This document shows positions 52,697 through 62,313 of a stretch of 64,000 bases of DNA, one piece after another. The DNA comes from Brevibacterium gallinarum. Its GTDB lineage: Bacteria; Actinomycetota; Actinomycetes; Actinomycetales; Brevibacteriaceae. The translations under genes and the position numbers were made by a program. Numbering within the stretch: the stretch's first letter is position 1; each line of letters begins with the position of its first letter. The stretch covers positions 1 through 64,000 of the forward strand of contig NZ_JACSPY010000014.1 in the NCBI RefSeq assembly GCF_014836885.1. The letters run 5' to 3'. The notes beneath the pieces are model-generated. The model was not told the DNA's origin, did not search any database, and was given only the letters and a program-made list of their open reading frames with translations.

Positions 52697-53182
52697 TTAA
52701 GACAATGCCCAGCGATCTTGCACCCAGGCGGCCAGCTGGGACAGGCAGGCCTCGACGGTCGCCTGCCGGATCTGGGCGCGGTCGCCGGAGAAATCGTGGC
52801 CCACCACCTCGGGTTCGGCCATCTGCGGGGCGAGCAGGGCGGTGAAGACCCGGCCGACCGGCTGGCCGTCCTGCGGGTCCGGTCCGGCGACCCCGGTGCA
52901 GGCCAATGCGATATCGGCCTGGCAGGCGCGGGCGGCGCCGGTGGCCATCTGGGCGGCGACCTGCGGGTGGACCGCTCCCGAGGCGGTGAGCAGGTCGGCG
53001 TCGACGCCGACCAGTGCGGTTTTGAGGTCGGTGGCATAGGTGACCAGTCCCCCGCGCAGCACGGCCGAGGCGCCGGGCACGTCGGCGATCGTGGCCGCGA
53101 GCTTCCCGGCGGTCAGCGATTCGCAGGTGGCCACGGTCAGCCCGGCGTCGGTCAGGCGGCGGATGATCTCGGCGGTTCTCAC
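52697..53182 (-). CDS. CinA C-terminal domain protein (nicotinamide-nucleotide amidase)
   Basis: A 161-residue stand-alone CinA domain that can deamidate NMN. Motifs are TCESLTAGKLAA near the N-terminus and CTGVAGPDPQDGQPVG in the middle. The start is GTG at 53182, overlapping the pgsA stop (GTGA). The N-terminal molybdopterin-like half of long CinA proteins is absent. Confidence 0.9.
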   Translation of the reverse strand: MRTAEIIRRLTDAGLTVATCESLTAGKLAATIADVPGASAVLRGGLVTYATDLKTALVGVDADLLTASGAVHPQVAAQMATGAARACQADIALACTGVAGPDPQDGQPVGRVFTALLAPQMAEPEVVGHDFSGDRAQIRQATVEACLSQLAAWVQDRWALS

Positions 53183-53787
53183 GGGGTGACCTTGAGCCGC
53201 TTGTAGATCTGGACGAGGTAGTCGACACCGGTGACGATCGTGACGATGACCGCGGCGGTGAGCACGACCCAGGCGAAGATGACGAGCCAGAACGTCACGA
53301 TGGCCGGCAGCACGGCGTGCAGCGGGGCGATGGCGATGAACAGCGCCAGCGCAACGGTCTGCAGCACGGTTTTGAGCTTGCCGCCCTTCGAGGCCGGCAG
53401 CACGATGCGCTTGACGATGAGGAGTCTGAGGATGGTGATGCCGAATTCGCGGATGAGAATGATGACCGGGATCCAGATCGGCAGCACGCCGATCCACCAC
53501 AGACCCAGCAGGGCGGCGGACATGAGGGCCTTGTCGGCGATCGGGTCGGCGATCTTGCCGAAGTCGGTGATGAGGTTGTAGCGGCGGGCGATGTCGCCGT
53601 CGATCTTGTCGGTGATCATCGCAAGCAGGAAGATAATGAGCGCCCACAGCCGCCACACCGGGTCGAGGCCGTCGTGGGCGAGCAGCACGAAGAGGAAGAC
53701 GGGGACGAGCAGGATCCGCACCGTCGTGAGGACGTTCGGGACGTTGAAGTTGCTCGGCTTCTGGGCAGCCGCATCGTGTGAAGTCAT
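53179..53787 (-). CDS. pgsA: CDP-diacylglycerol-glycerol-3-phosphate 3-phosphatidyltransferase
   Basis: Membrane enzyme of phosphatidylglycerol synthesis. The 202-residue protein has the CDP-alcohol phosphatidyltransferase motif with D60, D63-G64, A67-R68, G77, D81 and D85, and about five or six hydrophobic segments. The ATG at 53787 gives a short polar start before VPNVLTTVRI. It overlaps cinA by four bases. Confidence 0.92.
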   Translation of the reverse strand: MTSHDAAAQKPSNFNVPNVLTTVRILLVPVFLFVLLAHDGLDPVWRLWALIIFLLAMITDKIDGDIARRYNLITDFGKIADPIADKALMSAALLGLWWIGVLPIWIPVIILIREFGITILRLLIVKRIVLPASKGGKLKTVLQTVALALFIAIAPLHAVLPAIVTFWLVIFAWVVLTAAVIVTIVTGVDYLVQIYKRLKVTP

Positions 53788-53821
53788 CACCGGCCAGTCT
53801 AGCCGCTCACTCACCCCCTGT

Positions 53822-54916
53822 TCAGGCCGGTGGCTGGGCCTCCAGCAGGTATCGGCAGCCGAGGTCGGCGCACAGTGCTGCGAGCTGTTCGGTCAGCCGT
53901 GCGGCCAGTGGGATGCCGTGGGCTGAGCGGTCGGCGCGGTGGGCGATCTGCGGGTCTCCTGCGACCTGGACGGGCACGGCCGGGTCCAGCGGTGCGGCTG
54001 CCCGCAGGTCCTCCCGCAGCTGCGCGGTGTAGCCGGCTGCCGGGTCGGCGGGGTTGACGAGACCGGGGTCGATGGCGATGAAGGTGTAGCCGACGTCGTG
54101 GAAGCCGTCCCTGTTGCCCGGCTGGTCGGCTCCGCCGAGTGCTGCCGACAGGATCTGCACCATGGTCGCCAGGCCGTAGCCTTTGTGCCCGGCGGCCTGC
54201 GGGCCGGGCCCGCCGAGCGGGCTGAGGCCGTAATTGCCGGATTCGTCGGTCAGTCCGGCATAGGCGGCTGCGGCGTCGCGGACCGGTGTGCCGGTGGTGT
54301 CGGTGACCCAGTCGGAGCCGAGCTGGCGGCCGGTGAGCTCGTGGACTTTCACCTTGTTCAGCGGCACGGTCGTCGTGGCCATATCGAGCACGACCGGTTC
54401 GTCGTCACCGGTCGGGGCGGCGAAGCCGATCGGGTTGGTGCCCATGAACGGGTGCTTGGCACCCGTCGGGGTCTGCAGCGCTCCGCGGGTCGAGCACATC
54501 GACAGGCCGATGAGGCCTTCGCGGGCGGCCATGAGCGCATAATAACCGGCGGCCCCGTAGTGGTTGGCGCGGTGCACGGTGGTCAGCCCGATGCCGAACT
54601 CACGGGCCTTCGCCATCGCCTGGCGCATCCCCGCATGCCCGGCCAGGTGCCCGAACCCGGCACGCGCGTCGATGAGGACGCTGGCGCCGTGGTCGTGTTC
54701 GATGACCGGTTCGGCGGCCGGGTCGATGAATCCCTCGGCGATCTCCTGGTGGTAGATCGGCAGCATGGAGATGCCGTGGGAGTCGATGCCGGACAGGTCG
54801 GTGTGGAACATCACCTCGGTGCAGATCTCAGCAACCTGCTCACCGGCGCCGAATGCGCGCATGATCTCGACGATCTGATCCCGCGTCGAGGCGGCGGTGT
54901 AGCGCGGTTCGCTCAC
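53822..54916 (-). CDS. Ldh family oxidoreductase (malate/L-lactate/ureidoglycolate dehydrogenase type)
   Basis: A 364-residue NAD(P)-dependent dehydrogenase of the Ldh_2 family (AllD, YlbC, YiaK, sulfolactate dehydrogenase). Characteristic parts are SGIDSHGI near the N-terminus, NHYGAAGYYALMAA, and the MGTNPIGFAAP block. The true substrate is unknown. GTG at 54916 overlaps the ftsK stop (GTGA), so it is translated with ftsK, an odd companion. A longer start at GTG 54934 is possible. Confidence 0.85.
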   Translation of the reverse strand: MSEPRYTAASTRDQIVEIMRAFGAGEQVAEICTEVMFHTDLSGIDSHGISMLPIYHQEIAEGFIDPAAEPVIEHDHGASVLIDARAGFGHLAGHAGMRQAMAKAREFGIGLTTVHRANHYGAAGYYALMAAREGLIGLSMCSTRGALQTPTGAKHPFMGTNPIGFAAPTGDDEPVVLDMATTTVPLNKVKVHELTGRQLGSDWVTDTTGTPVRDAAAAYAGLTDESGNYGLSPLGGPGPQAAGHKGYGLATMVQILSAALGGADQPGNRDGFHDVGYTFIAIDPGLVNPADPAAGYTAQLREDLRAAAPLDPAVPVQVAGDPQIAHRADRSAHGIPLAARLTEQLAALCADLGCRYLLEAQPPA

Positions 54917-57738
54917 CGGTTCGTCAGCTGCCACGCGTCTTCACCGGAGGCCTCGACGATCTCCAGGCCGGTCTCCGGGTCGATGTCGCCGGGCTGGAAG
55001 CCGGCGGCGTCGTCGTCGGTGGCCACCGGTGAGTCGTAGGCCTGGTCGCCTTCCGGAGCGCCAGCCGGGTCACCTGTGCCCGAGGCGGCCGGCGCCTCGG
55101 GAGCGGCCGGCGGGTCCTCGCCGCGCAGGCGGGCGATGACCTCGGGCAGCTGTTCGGGGGTGATGAGCACGTCGCGGGCCTTCGGTCCCTCCGAGGGGCC
55201 GACGATGCCGCGGGATTCGAGCAGGTCCATGAGCCGGCCGCCCTTGGCGAAGCCGACGCGCAGCTTGCGCTGCAGCATCGACGTCGAGCCGAACTGGGTG
55301 GTCACGACCTGTTCGGCGGCCTGGATGAGCAGCTCGAGGTCATCGCCGATCTCCTCGTCGATGACCTTCTTCGGCTCGTCGACGGCGACGTCCTCGCGGT
55401 AGACCGGGGTGAGTTCGCCCTTGACGTGCTCGACGACGGTGTGGATCTCCGATTCGTTGACCCACGCGCCCTGCACGCGCATCGGCTTGGCTGCGCCCAT
55501 CGGCAGGAACAGTGCGTCGCCCTGGCCGATGAGCTTCTCCGCACCCGGCTGGTCGAGCACGACGCGTGAGTCGGCCAGCGAGGAGGTCGCGAACGCCAGA
55601 CGGGAGGGCACATTGGCCTTGATGAGGCCGGTGACGACGTCGACCGAGGGCCGCTGGGTGGCGAGCACGAGGTGGATGCCGGCGGCGCGGGCGAGCTGCG
55701 TGATCCGCTGGACGGAGGCCTCGACATCGCGGGGGGCGACCATCATGAGGTCGGCGAGCTCGTCGATGACGACGAGCAGGTACGGGTACGGGTGGAGTTC
55801 GCGCTCCGAGCCGGGAGGCGCGGTGACGGTGCCCTCGCGGACGGCCTTGTTGAACTCCTTGACGTGCTTGAACCCGAAGTGGGCCAGGTCGTCGTACCGG
55901 GTGTCCATCTCCCGCACCACCCAGTCGAGAGCCTCGGCGGCCTTCTTCGGGTCGGTGATGATCGGGGTGATGAGGTGCGGGATGCCGGCGTAGATGGTGA
56001 GCTCGACGCGTTTGGGGTCGACGAGGATCATGCGCACCTCGTCGGGGGTCGCGCGCATCATGATCGAGGTGATCATCGAGTTGACGAAGCTCGACTTGCC
56101 CGAACCGGTCGCACCGGCGACGAGCAGGTGCGGCATCTTCGCCAGATCGGCGACGACGAAGCCGCCTTCGACGTCCTTGCCGAGCCCGACGACCATCGGG
56201 TTCTCCGTCTGCCGGGCGGCCTGCGAGCGCAGCACGTCGCCGAGTGCGACGGTTTCGCGGTCGGTGTTGGGGATCTCGATGCCGATCGCCCGCTTGCCCG
56301 GAATCGGGGAGATGATCCGCACATCCGGGCTGGCGACGGCGTAGGCGATGTTCTTCGACAGCGCGGTGACCTTCTCGACCTTGACGCCGGTGCCGAGCTC
56401 GACGATGTAGCGGGTGACGGTCGGGCCGCGGGAGAACCCGGTGACGTGGGCGTCGATGCCGAACTGGTCGAACACCTCGCGCAGGGATTCGACGACCCGG
56501 TCGTTGGCCTCGGAGCGCTCCTTGGCCGGCGGGCCGGCGACGAGCGCGTCGGATGAGGGCAGCGTGTAGGTGACATCGCCGGCCAGGGTCAGCTGCTCGG
56601 TGCGTTCGGGCAGCTCGCCGGTGGCCTGCGGGGCCGGGGTCGAGACGTTGGGCACCGTGCCTGCGGCCGCACCGGCGGCCGTGCTGCCCCCTCCCGAGGC
56701 GCCGAGCACGCGGGTGGCGGCGTCCTCCCGGATCTTCGCGGCGTCCTGTTCGGCCTTGGTCGGGCGGCGCTCACCGGGCTTGGGGCCGGGCGCGTCGACG
56801 TCGTAGAGCTCATCGTGCACCGGCGTGTCACCGGTGACGTCGTTCTCGTGGATGTAGGCCTTGTCGTAGGCCGGGTCGACGTCCGGGTCGGCGGCGGCCT
56901 TGGCGAGCTCGGCTTCGACGTCGAGCTTCTTCTTCCGCGACCGGCGCTTGGAGCCCATCGGCTTGAGCGTGTTCGTCTGCCGGCCTTCGCTGACGAGGTC
57001 ATCGGCGGCCGGGGCCTCGTCCTCGTCGGCGTGGGCCGGCTGGGTGTGGCCGGTCAGGGCGCAGTAGGCGTCGTAGATGCGCTGCGGGATCCGGTTGACC
57101 GGGGTGGCGGTGATGACGAGGACGGAGAACAGGCCGAGCAGCACGAGCAGCGGCACGGCGACATACGAGGTGGTGGCTGCGACCAGCGGTGAGGAGATGA
57201 TGAAGCCGAGTGCGCCGCCGCCGTTGATGAGCGCGGCGTGCGAATTGGCGAACGTCGGGGTGCCCACGGCGATGTGCGCCAGGCCTGCGGCGGCGAAGAT
57301 GAAGCCGATGAGGCCGATGAGGATGCGGTTGTTGCCGCGGGTTTCGCGGCCGCGCAGGAACAGCCGCAGCGCGTAGCCGAGCAGCAGCACCGGCAGGGCG
57401 AGGGCGACCCGGCCGAAGGTGCCTTCGACGATGGCGCGCACGCCGTCACCGAACGGGCCGGGGATGTGCCACCATTCGAAGGCGGCGAAGACGATGGCGA
57501 GGCCGACGAGGAAGAAGGCCGTGCCGTCGCGGCGGTTGGGATTGTCGTCGTCGGGTGTCTCGGTGAACACGTTGCGGGCGCGGTTGCCTGCCATATGTGC
57601 CACTCCCATCCATGCCCCAGTGAACACGCTGGGTCCCTGGGTGTCGTGAGTCCCCTTGGGGCCGCGCGCAGCGGGAGCGGCCTGCGTGCCGCGCCTCTTG
57701 CGTCCGGTACCAGCGGGGGAAGTCGTACTGGTCGCCAT
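54913..57738 (-). CDS. ftsK: DNA translocase FtsK
   Basis: Division-site motor that moves chromosome ends apart and activates dimer resolution. The 941-residue protein has four or five N-terminal membrane segments and a charged linker of about 200 residues. The alpha/beta motor with Walker A GATGSGKSS and Walker B LLVVIDELADLMM follows, then a gamma winged helix (TTQFGSTSMLQRKLRVGF) and an acidic tail. The ATG at 57738 gives the family start; the frame extends toward the RNase J gene without support. Confidence 0.96.
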   Translation of the reverse strand: MATSTTSPAGTGRKRRGTQAAPAARGPKGTHDTQGPSVFTGAWMGVAHMAGNRARNVFTETPDDDNPNRRDGTAFFLVGLAIVFAAFEWWHIPGPFGDGVRAIVEGTFGRVALALPVLLLGYALRLFLRGRETRGNNRILIGLIGFIFAAAGLAHIAVGTPTFANSHAALINGGGALGFIISSPLVAATTSYVAVPLLVLLGLFSVLVITATPVNRIPQRIYDAYCALTGHTQPAHADEDEAPAADDLVSEGRQTNTLKPMGSKRRSRKKKLDVEAELAKAAADPDVDPAYDKAYIHENDVTGDTPVHDELYDVDAPGPKPGERRPTKAEQDAAKIREDAATRVLGASGGGSTAAGAAAGTVPNVSTPAPQATGELPERTEQLTLAGDVTYTLPSSDALVAGPPAKERSEANDRVVESLREVFDQFGIDAHVTGFSRGPTVTRYIVELGTGVKVEKVTALSKNIAYAVASPDVRIISPIPGKRAIGIEIPNTDRETVALGDVLRSQAARQTENPMVVGLGKDVEGGFVVADLAKMPHLLVAGATGSGKSSFVNSMITSIMMRATPDEVRMILVDPKRVELTIYAGIPHLITPIITDPKKAAEALDWVVREMDTRYDDLAHFGFKHVKEFNKAVREGTVTAPPGSERELHPYPYLLVVIDELADLMMVAPRDVEASVQRITQLARAAGIHLVLATQRPSVDVVTGLIKANVPSRLAFATSSLADSRVVLDQPGAEKLIGQGDALFLPMGAAKPMRVQGAWVNESEIHTVVEHVKGELTPVYREDVAVDEPKKVIDEEIGDDLELLIQAAEQVVTTQFGSTSMLQRKLRVGFAKGGRLMDLLESRGIVGPSEGPKARDVLITPEQLPEVIARLRGEDPPAAPEAPAASGTGDPAGAPEGDQAYDSPVATDDDAAGFQPGDIDPETGLEIVEASGEDAWQLTNR

Positions 57739-57809
57739 GATGCCTATCGTAGGGGCGCGGCGGCAGGCCGGGCCGAATTTGGCTCGGCGTGTAGGGAAAT
57801 GGCGCGGCG

Positions 57810-57839
57810 GCTGCCGCGTGTCCGGGCGCTGCCGCGTGT
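57810..57839. repeat. short direct repeat, two copies
   Basis: GCTGCCGCGTGT occurs at 57810-57821 and again at 57828-57839, six bases apart, next to the hairpin whose arm repeats the GGCTGCCG core. It is a small GC-rich repeat patch in the RNase J to ftsK spacer. Function unknown; chance duplication is possible. Confidence 0.5.
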
Positions 57840-57841
57840 GC

Positions 57842-57869
57842 GGCGGCTGCCGGCTGTCCGGCAGCCGCC
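57842..57869 (-). terminator. hairpin after the RNase J gene
   Basis: A perfect 12-base-pair stem (GGCGGCTGCCGG with CCGGCAGCCGCC) with a four-base loop lies seven bases past the RNase J stop. There is no T-run. It probably ends the dapA-RNase J transcript ahead of ftsK. Confidence 0.6.
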
Positions 57870-57875
57870 TGCCGG

Positions 57876-59603
57876 TCACTGCACGGCGGCGTCGGCTCCG
57901 GGGACGACGACGACCATCGGCACGATCATCGGCCGGCGGCGCAGCCGCGAGGAGATCCAGCGGCCGATGGTGCGGCGGATGATCTGCTGGAGCTTGTGCT
58001 GGTCCTTGACCCCGTCGGTGAGCGCTTCGGCCACCGCGTCGGCGATCTTGGGTTTGATGTGGTCGAACACATCGTCGTCTTCGGCCATGCCGCGGGAGTT
58101 GATGACCGGCCCGGTGATGACCTTCTGCGCCTGCGTGTCGACGGTCATGAAGATCGACACGAAGCCCTCGCCAGCGAGGATGCGCCGGTCCTTGAGGTCG
58201 GCTTCGGTGATCTCGCCGACCGAGGAGCCGTCGACGAAGACGTATTCGCAGTCGACGGCGCCGACCACCCGGGCACGGCCGTCCTTGAGGTCGACGACCC
58301 AGCCGTCATCGGCGATGACGATGTTCTCCTCCGGCACACCGGTCTGGGCGGCGAGCTTGCCGTTGGCGAGCATGTGCCGCCATTCGCCGTGGACGGGCAT
58401 GACGCCCTTGGGCTTGACGATGTTGTAGCAGTACAGCAGCTCCCCGGCCGAGGCGTGGCCGGAGACGTGGACCTTCGCGTTGCCCTTGTGCACAACACGG
58501 GCGCCGAGCTTCATGAGCCCGTTGATGACGCGGTAGACCGAGGTCTCGTTGCCGGGGATGAGCGAGGAAGCGAGAATGATCGTGTCATCGGCGCTGACCT
58601 CGACCTTCGGATGCGAGCCGTTGGCCATCCGCGATAGCGCTGCCATCGGCTCGCCCTGGGAGCCGGTGCACATGAGCACGATCTGGTCGTCGGGGTATTT
58701 GTCGAGGTCCTTCATGTCGATGATGACCCCGCGCGGGGCGTGCAGGAACCCGAGGTCCTGGGCGATCTTCATATTGCGCACCATCGACCGGCCGACGAGC
58801 ACGACCTTGCGGCCGTGCGCCTGGGCGGCTTCGAGGACCTGCTGGACGCGGTGGACGTGGGAGGCGAAGGAGGCGACGATGACCCGGTTGGTCGCCGTGG
58901 CGATGACGGAGTCGAGGACCGGGCCGATCTCCTTCTCCGGGGCGGTGAAGCCGGGAACCTCGGCGTTGGTCGAGTCGGTGAGGAACAGGTCAACACCCTC
59001 TTCGCCGAGGCGGGCGAAGGCGCGCAGGTCGGTGATCCGGCGGTCGAGCGGCAGCTGGTCCATCTTGAAGTCGCCGGTGTGCAGCACGGTGCCCGCACCG
59101 GTGCGGATGAACACGGCCAGGGCGTCGGGGATCGAGTGGTTGACGGCGACGAACTCGAGGTCGAAGGGCCCGAGCTGGTCGGTTTCGTTCTCGCGCACCA
59201 CGCGGGTGACGGTCTTGCGCAGGCGGTGCTCCTTGAGCTTCGCCTCCACCAGCGCCAGGGTCAGCGACGAGCCGAGGACGGGGATGTCCTCGCGGCGCTT
59301 GAGCAGGTAGGGCACAGCGCCGATGTGGTCTTCGTGCCCGTGGGTGAGGACCAGGCCGACGATGTCGTCCATCCGGTCGTCGAGGTAGCTGAAGTCAGGC
59401 AGGATGAGGTCGACGCCGGGCTGCTCCTCTTCGGGGAAGAGCACACCGCAGTCGACGATGAGCAGCTTGCCGCGGTACTCGAAGACGGTCATGTTCCTGC
59501 CGACCTCGCCGAGGCCGCCGAGGGCGACGATGCGCATCGCCTCGGGGTCTGCCTTCGGTGGGTCGCCGGGATCGATCGCGTAGTTCGTCATCTGGTTGGT
59601 CAC
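57876..59603 (-). CDS. rnj: ribonuclease J
   Basis: 5'-3' exonuclease and endonuclease of RNA decay and rRNA maturation. The 575-residue metallo-beta-lactamase/beta-CASP protein has HGHEDH at 88-93 for two zinc ions, GDFKMDQ, the beta-CASP domain with LVGRSM and CTGSQGEP, and VSGHASAGEL. The GTG at 59603 overlaps the dapA stop (GTGA); an ATG lies four codons in. The pair dapA-RNase J is common in Actinobacteria. Confidence 0.96.
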   Translation of the reverse strand: MTNQMTNYAIDPGDPPKADPEAMRIVALGGLGEVGRNMTVFEYRGKLLIVDCGVLFPEEEQPGVDLILPDFSYLDDRMDDIVGLVLTHGHEDHIGAVPYLLKRREDIPVLGSSLTLALVEAKLKEHRLRKTVTRVVRENETDQLGPFDLEFVAVNHSIPDALAVFIRTGAGTVLHTGDFKMDQLPLDRRITDLRAFARLGEEGVDLFLTDSTNAEVPGFTAPEKEIGPVLDSVIATATNRVIVASFASHVHRVQQVLEAAQAHGRKVVLVGRSMVRNMKIAQDLGFLHAPRGVIIDMKDLDKYPDDQIVLMCTGSQGEPMAALSRMANGSHPKVEVSADDTIILASSLIPGNETSVYRVINGLMKLGARVVHKGNAKVHVSGHASAGELLYCYNIVKPKGVMPVHGEWRHMLANGKLAAQTGVPEENIVIADDGWVVDLKDGRARVVGAVDCEYVFVDGSSVGEITEADLKDRRILAGEGFVSIFMTVDTQAQKVITGPVINSRGMAEDDDVFDHIKPKIADAVAEALTDGVKDQHKLQQIIRRTIGRWISSRLRRRPMIVPMVVVVPGADAAVQ

Positions 59604-60520
59604 GTGAGGTAACCGCTCCTTGTCATTTCGCGGCGCAGGAACTCCACCTGGTCCTCCGATGCCTCAAGCAGCGGCAGGCGGGTTGCGCGGGTGGGAAGCA
59701 CACCCTGGAGCTCGAGCGCCGCCTTGGCGGAGATCGCTCCCGGCATGTGGTTCATGATGGCGTCGATGAGGCTGACGAGACCCGCTGCCACGTCGCGGGC
59801 AGCGTTGAGATCGTTGGCGGCGACATACTCGGTCATCTGGGCGAGCCGGTCGGCGCAGACGTGCCCGGCGACGGAGACGACGCCGATCGCCCCGCAGCTC
59901 ATGAGCGGCAGGTTGAGTGCGTCCTCACCGGAGTAGTAGGTCAGGCCCGTCTCGCTCATCACCTGCAGGGCCGAGGCGATGTCGCCCTTGGCGTCCTTGA
60001 CGGCGAGGATGTTCGGGTGGGCGTCGAGGGCGGCCAGGGTGGCCGGCTCGAGCGGCACGCTGGAGCGGCCGGGAATGTCGTAGAGCATCACCGGCAGGTC
60101 GGTGGCATCGGCGACAGCGCGCATATGCGTGATGATGGCGTCCTGCGGCGGCTTCGAGTAGTACGGGGTGACGAGCAGCAGCCCGTCGGCACCGGCGTCG
60201 CGGGCCTGCTGGGCGAGTTCGATCGAATGGGTGGTGTTGTTCGTCCCGATCCCGGCGACGAGCTTGGCGCGATCACCGGCGCCGCGGCGGGCGGCGGTGA
60301 GCAGTTCGGACTTCTCGGCATCGGTCGTCGTCGGCGATTCGCCGGTGGTCCCGGAGACGACGAGCATGTTGTTGCCGAGGTCGACGAGGTGGGCGGCGAG
60401 CGCCTCGGCGGTGTCGTAGTCGACGTCTCCCGAGGCGGAGAAGGGAGTCACCATTGCGGTGCCGACCGTGCCGAAGGCCGCGGCGGCATCGTGTGCCTGC
60501 GCAGAGTTCACCATAGCCAT
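59600..60520 (-). CDS. dapA: 4-hydroxy-tetrahydrodipicolinate synthase
   Basis: Condenses pyruvate and aspartate semialdehyde, the entry to lysine/DAP synthesis. The 306-residue TIM barrel has GTTGESPT, the Tyr in MLYDIPGRS and the Schiff-base Lys in ILAVKDAKGD. Two ATGs at 60520 and 60514 are both possible. dapB lies 2 kb away on the same strand, separated by two unrelated genes. Confidence 0.96.
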   Translation of the reverse strand: MAMVNSAQAHDAAAAFGTVGTAMVTPFSASGDVDYDTAEALAAHLVDLGNNMLVVSGTTGESPTTTDAEKSELLTAARRGAGDRAKLVAGIGTNNTTHSIELAQQARDAGADGLLLVTPYYSKPPQDAIITHMRAVADATDLPVMLYDIPGRSSVPLEPATLAALDAHPNILAVKDAKGDIASALQVMSETGLTYYSGEDALNLPLMSCGAIGVVSVAGHVCADRLAQMTEYVAANDLNAARDVAAGLVSLIDAIMNHMPGAISAKAALELQGVLPTRATRLPLLEASEDQVEFLRREMTRSGYLT

Positions 60521-60621
60521 GGTCTCATCCTACCGCCGCTGGTTGCAGCTGAGAGGACAGGCACGGCGGCTGTGGAAGAATCGGGGGCGATATTCTGCGC
60601 CTCGCATCACCGGGAGGATCC

Positions 60622-61845
60622 ATGTCCGACTCGCCTGCCGGCCCGCCTGCTGCCAGGCCGGCCACCGCCTCGGGCCCGGCCGCCGGGATGCGTCTGCTGG
60701 GTGTGGACCTGGCGCGGTCGATCGCGCTGTTCGGGATGATGATCACACATATCGTTCCCCTCGATGACCCGGATCCGACCTGGGCGACGCTCTTCGCCGG
60801 CCGTTCCTCGGCTCTGTTCGCCGTGCTCGCCGGCGTCTCGGTGGTGCTCTCGACCCGCACCCTGCTCTCCGTCCCCGGGCCGCGTGCCTGGCTGGCGGCC
60901 GCCTCCGGGCTGTGGGTGCGCGGGGCGGTGATCTTCGTCCTCGGCCTGCTGCTGGCTTCCCTCGGCTCCTCTGTGGCGGTGATCCTGGCGAATTACGGGC
61001 TGATGTTCATCATCGCCTCGTTCCTGCTGCGCCTGCCCCGGCTGGCACTCGGCATCCTGGCTCCGGTGTGGCTCATCGCCACCCCGTTCCTCAGCCATGC
61101 GCTGCGCACCGGGCAGGGCCTGTACCCCAGCTACGACGTCCCGGATGTGTTCATGCTCGCCGATCCGGGACTGCTGCTGACGGAGCTGGCGATCACCGGG
61201 TACTACCCGGTGCTGCAGTGGATGGGCTTCGTGCTGCTGGGCATGTGCATCGCCCGCCTCGACTGGACCTCGCGCAGCCTGTGGACCGGGTTGGCGTTCA
61301 TCGGCTCCGCGGTGGCGGCATTGGCGCTGTTCGCCTCCTCGCTGCTGCTGACGATGGGCGGGCGGGCCGTGCTCGAGGCCGAGCTCGCCTCGGGTGCGGA
61401 TCCGTTCGGCTCCGACCTGGAGTATCTGCTCATGGTCGGCAACTACGGCACGACCCCGCCGGGCTCCTGGTGGTGGCTGGTGATGGCCGGTCCGCACTCG
61501 GCCACTCCCCTGGACCTGCTGCACACCGCGGGGGTGGCGGTCGCGGTGCTGGCGGTGTGCATGCTCGCCGCGCGCGGGCCGGCGCTGCGCTGGCTGGCCC
61601 CGTTCGTCGCAGCCGGTGCCATGCCGCTGAGCATCTACACCGTCCACGTCATCGGCGTGGCGTTCACTGATGCGCTCCTGCCGCCGCTGGCGGGCCTGGC
61701 GGTGCACATCGTCGCAGCACTGATCTTCGCCACCCTGTGGGTGCGGTTCGTCAGTCCGCGCGGACCGCTCGAGTGGCCGCTCAGCCGGCTGGTCGCCTGG
61801 GTGCGGGCAGGCCTCCTGCCGGCCTCGCCCGCCTGGCGGGCGTGA
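60622..61845 (+). CDS. heparan-alpha-glucosaminide N-acetyltransferase-like / DUF418 membrane protein
   Basis: A 407-residue protein with about ten hydrophobic segments. It opens with RLLGVDLARSIALFGMMITH, typical of the HGSNAT/DUF1624 group, and ends with a DUF418-like block (AGAMPLSIYTVHVIGV). Members are thought to move acyl groups across the membrane onto cell-surface sugars; the substrate here is unknown. GGGAGG precedes the ATG. It stands alone on the plus strand between dapA and the TPR gene. Confidence 0.78.
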   Translation: MSDSPAGPPAARPATASGPAAGMRLLGVDLARSIALFGMMITHIVPLDDPDPTWATLFAGRSSALFAVLAGVSVVLSTRTLLSVPGPRAWLAAASGLWVRGAVIFVLGLLLASLGSSVAVILANYGLMFIIASFLLRLPRLALGILAPVWLIATPFLSHALRTGQGLYPSYDVPDVFMLADPGLLLTELAITGYYPVLQWMGFVLLGMCIARLDWTSRSLWTGLAFIGSAVAALALFASSLLLTMGGRAVLEAELASGADPFGSDLEYLLMVGNYGTTPPGSWWWLVMAGPHSATPLDLLHTAGVAVAVLAVCMLAARGPALRWLAPFVAAGAMPLSIYTVHVIGVAFTDALLPPLAGLAVHIVAALIFATLWVRFVSPRGPLEWPLSRLVAWVRAGLLPASPAWRA

Positions 61846-61852
61846 GCCGGTC

Positions 61853-62299
61853 TCAGGCTGCTGTCTTCTCCAGCTTGATCGCGTGCCGCATCGCCGCGCG
61901 CGCCCGGCGCCGGTCACCGGCGGCGTCGTAGGCACAGGAGAGGCGGAACCAGCTGCGCCAGTCATCGGGGGCGGCTTCGGTTTCGGCGCGGTACTTCTCG
62001 AACTCCTCCTCGGCTGCTGCGCGGATGATCTTCCCGCCGGGGGTGCGCGGCAGCGTGTCCGGCGGCAGTCCGCCCTCCGTGCCGAGGATCCTGGCCAGGC
62101 GTTCCATCGCGGTGCCGAAGAGCAGCTCGCGGATGAGCGCCCATGCCCCGACGATGGGCAGGACGAGGAGGGCGATCCCGAGTGCTTTGGCGATGAGGTT
62201 GGGGTCGCTCAGCATGATCCAGGCGCGCTGGAGCATGAAGAAGAGGTATAGGACCAGCAGCGCTGAGATGATGAGTGCGCCGAGCTTCGCTTTCGACAT
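61853..62299 (-). CDS. small membrane protein with a TPR-like C-terminus
   Basis: A 148-residue protein with two hydrophobic segments (about 7-27 and 39-60). A linker and a C-terminal helical pair that fits a TPR unit (DDWRSWFRLSCAYDAAGDRRRARAAMRHAI) follow. Similar small proteins occur next to dapB in other Actinobacteria. Function unknown. It starts 14 bases after the dapB stop and probably shares its transcript. Confidence 0.75.
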   Translation of the reverse strand: MSKAKLGALIISALLVLYLFFMLQRAWIMLSDPNLIAKALGIALLVLPIVGAWALIRELLFGTAMERLARILGTEGGLPPDTLPRTPGGKIIRAAAEEEFEKYRAETEAAPDDWRSWFRLSCAYDAAGDRRRARAAMRHAIKLEKTAA

Positions 62300-62313
62300 G
62301 CGTGCTGCGGTGC

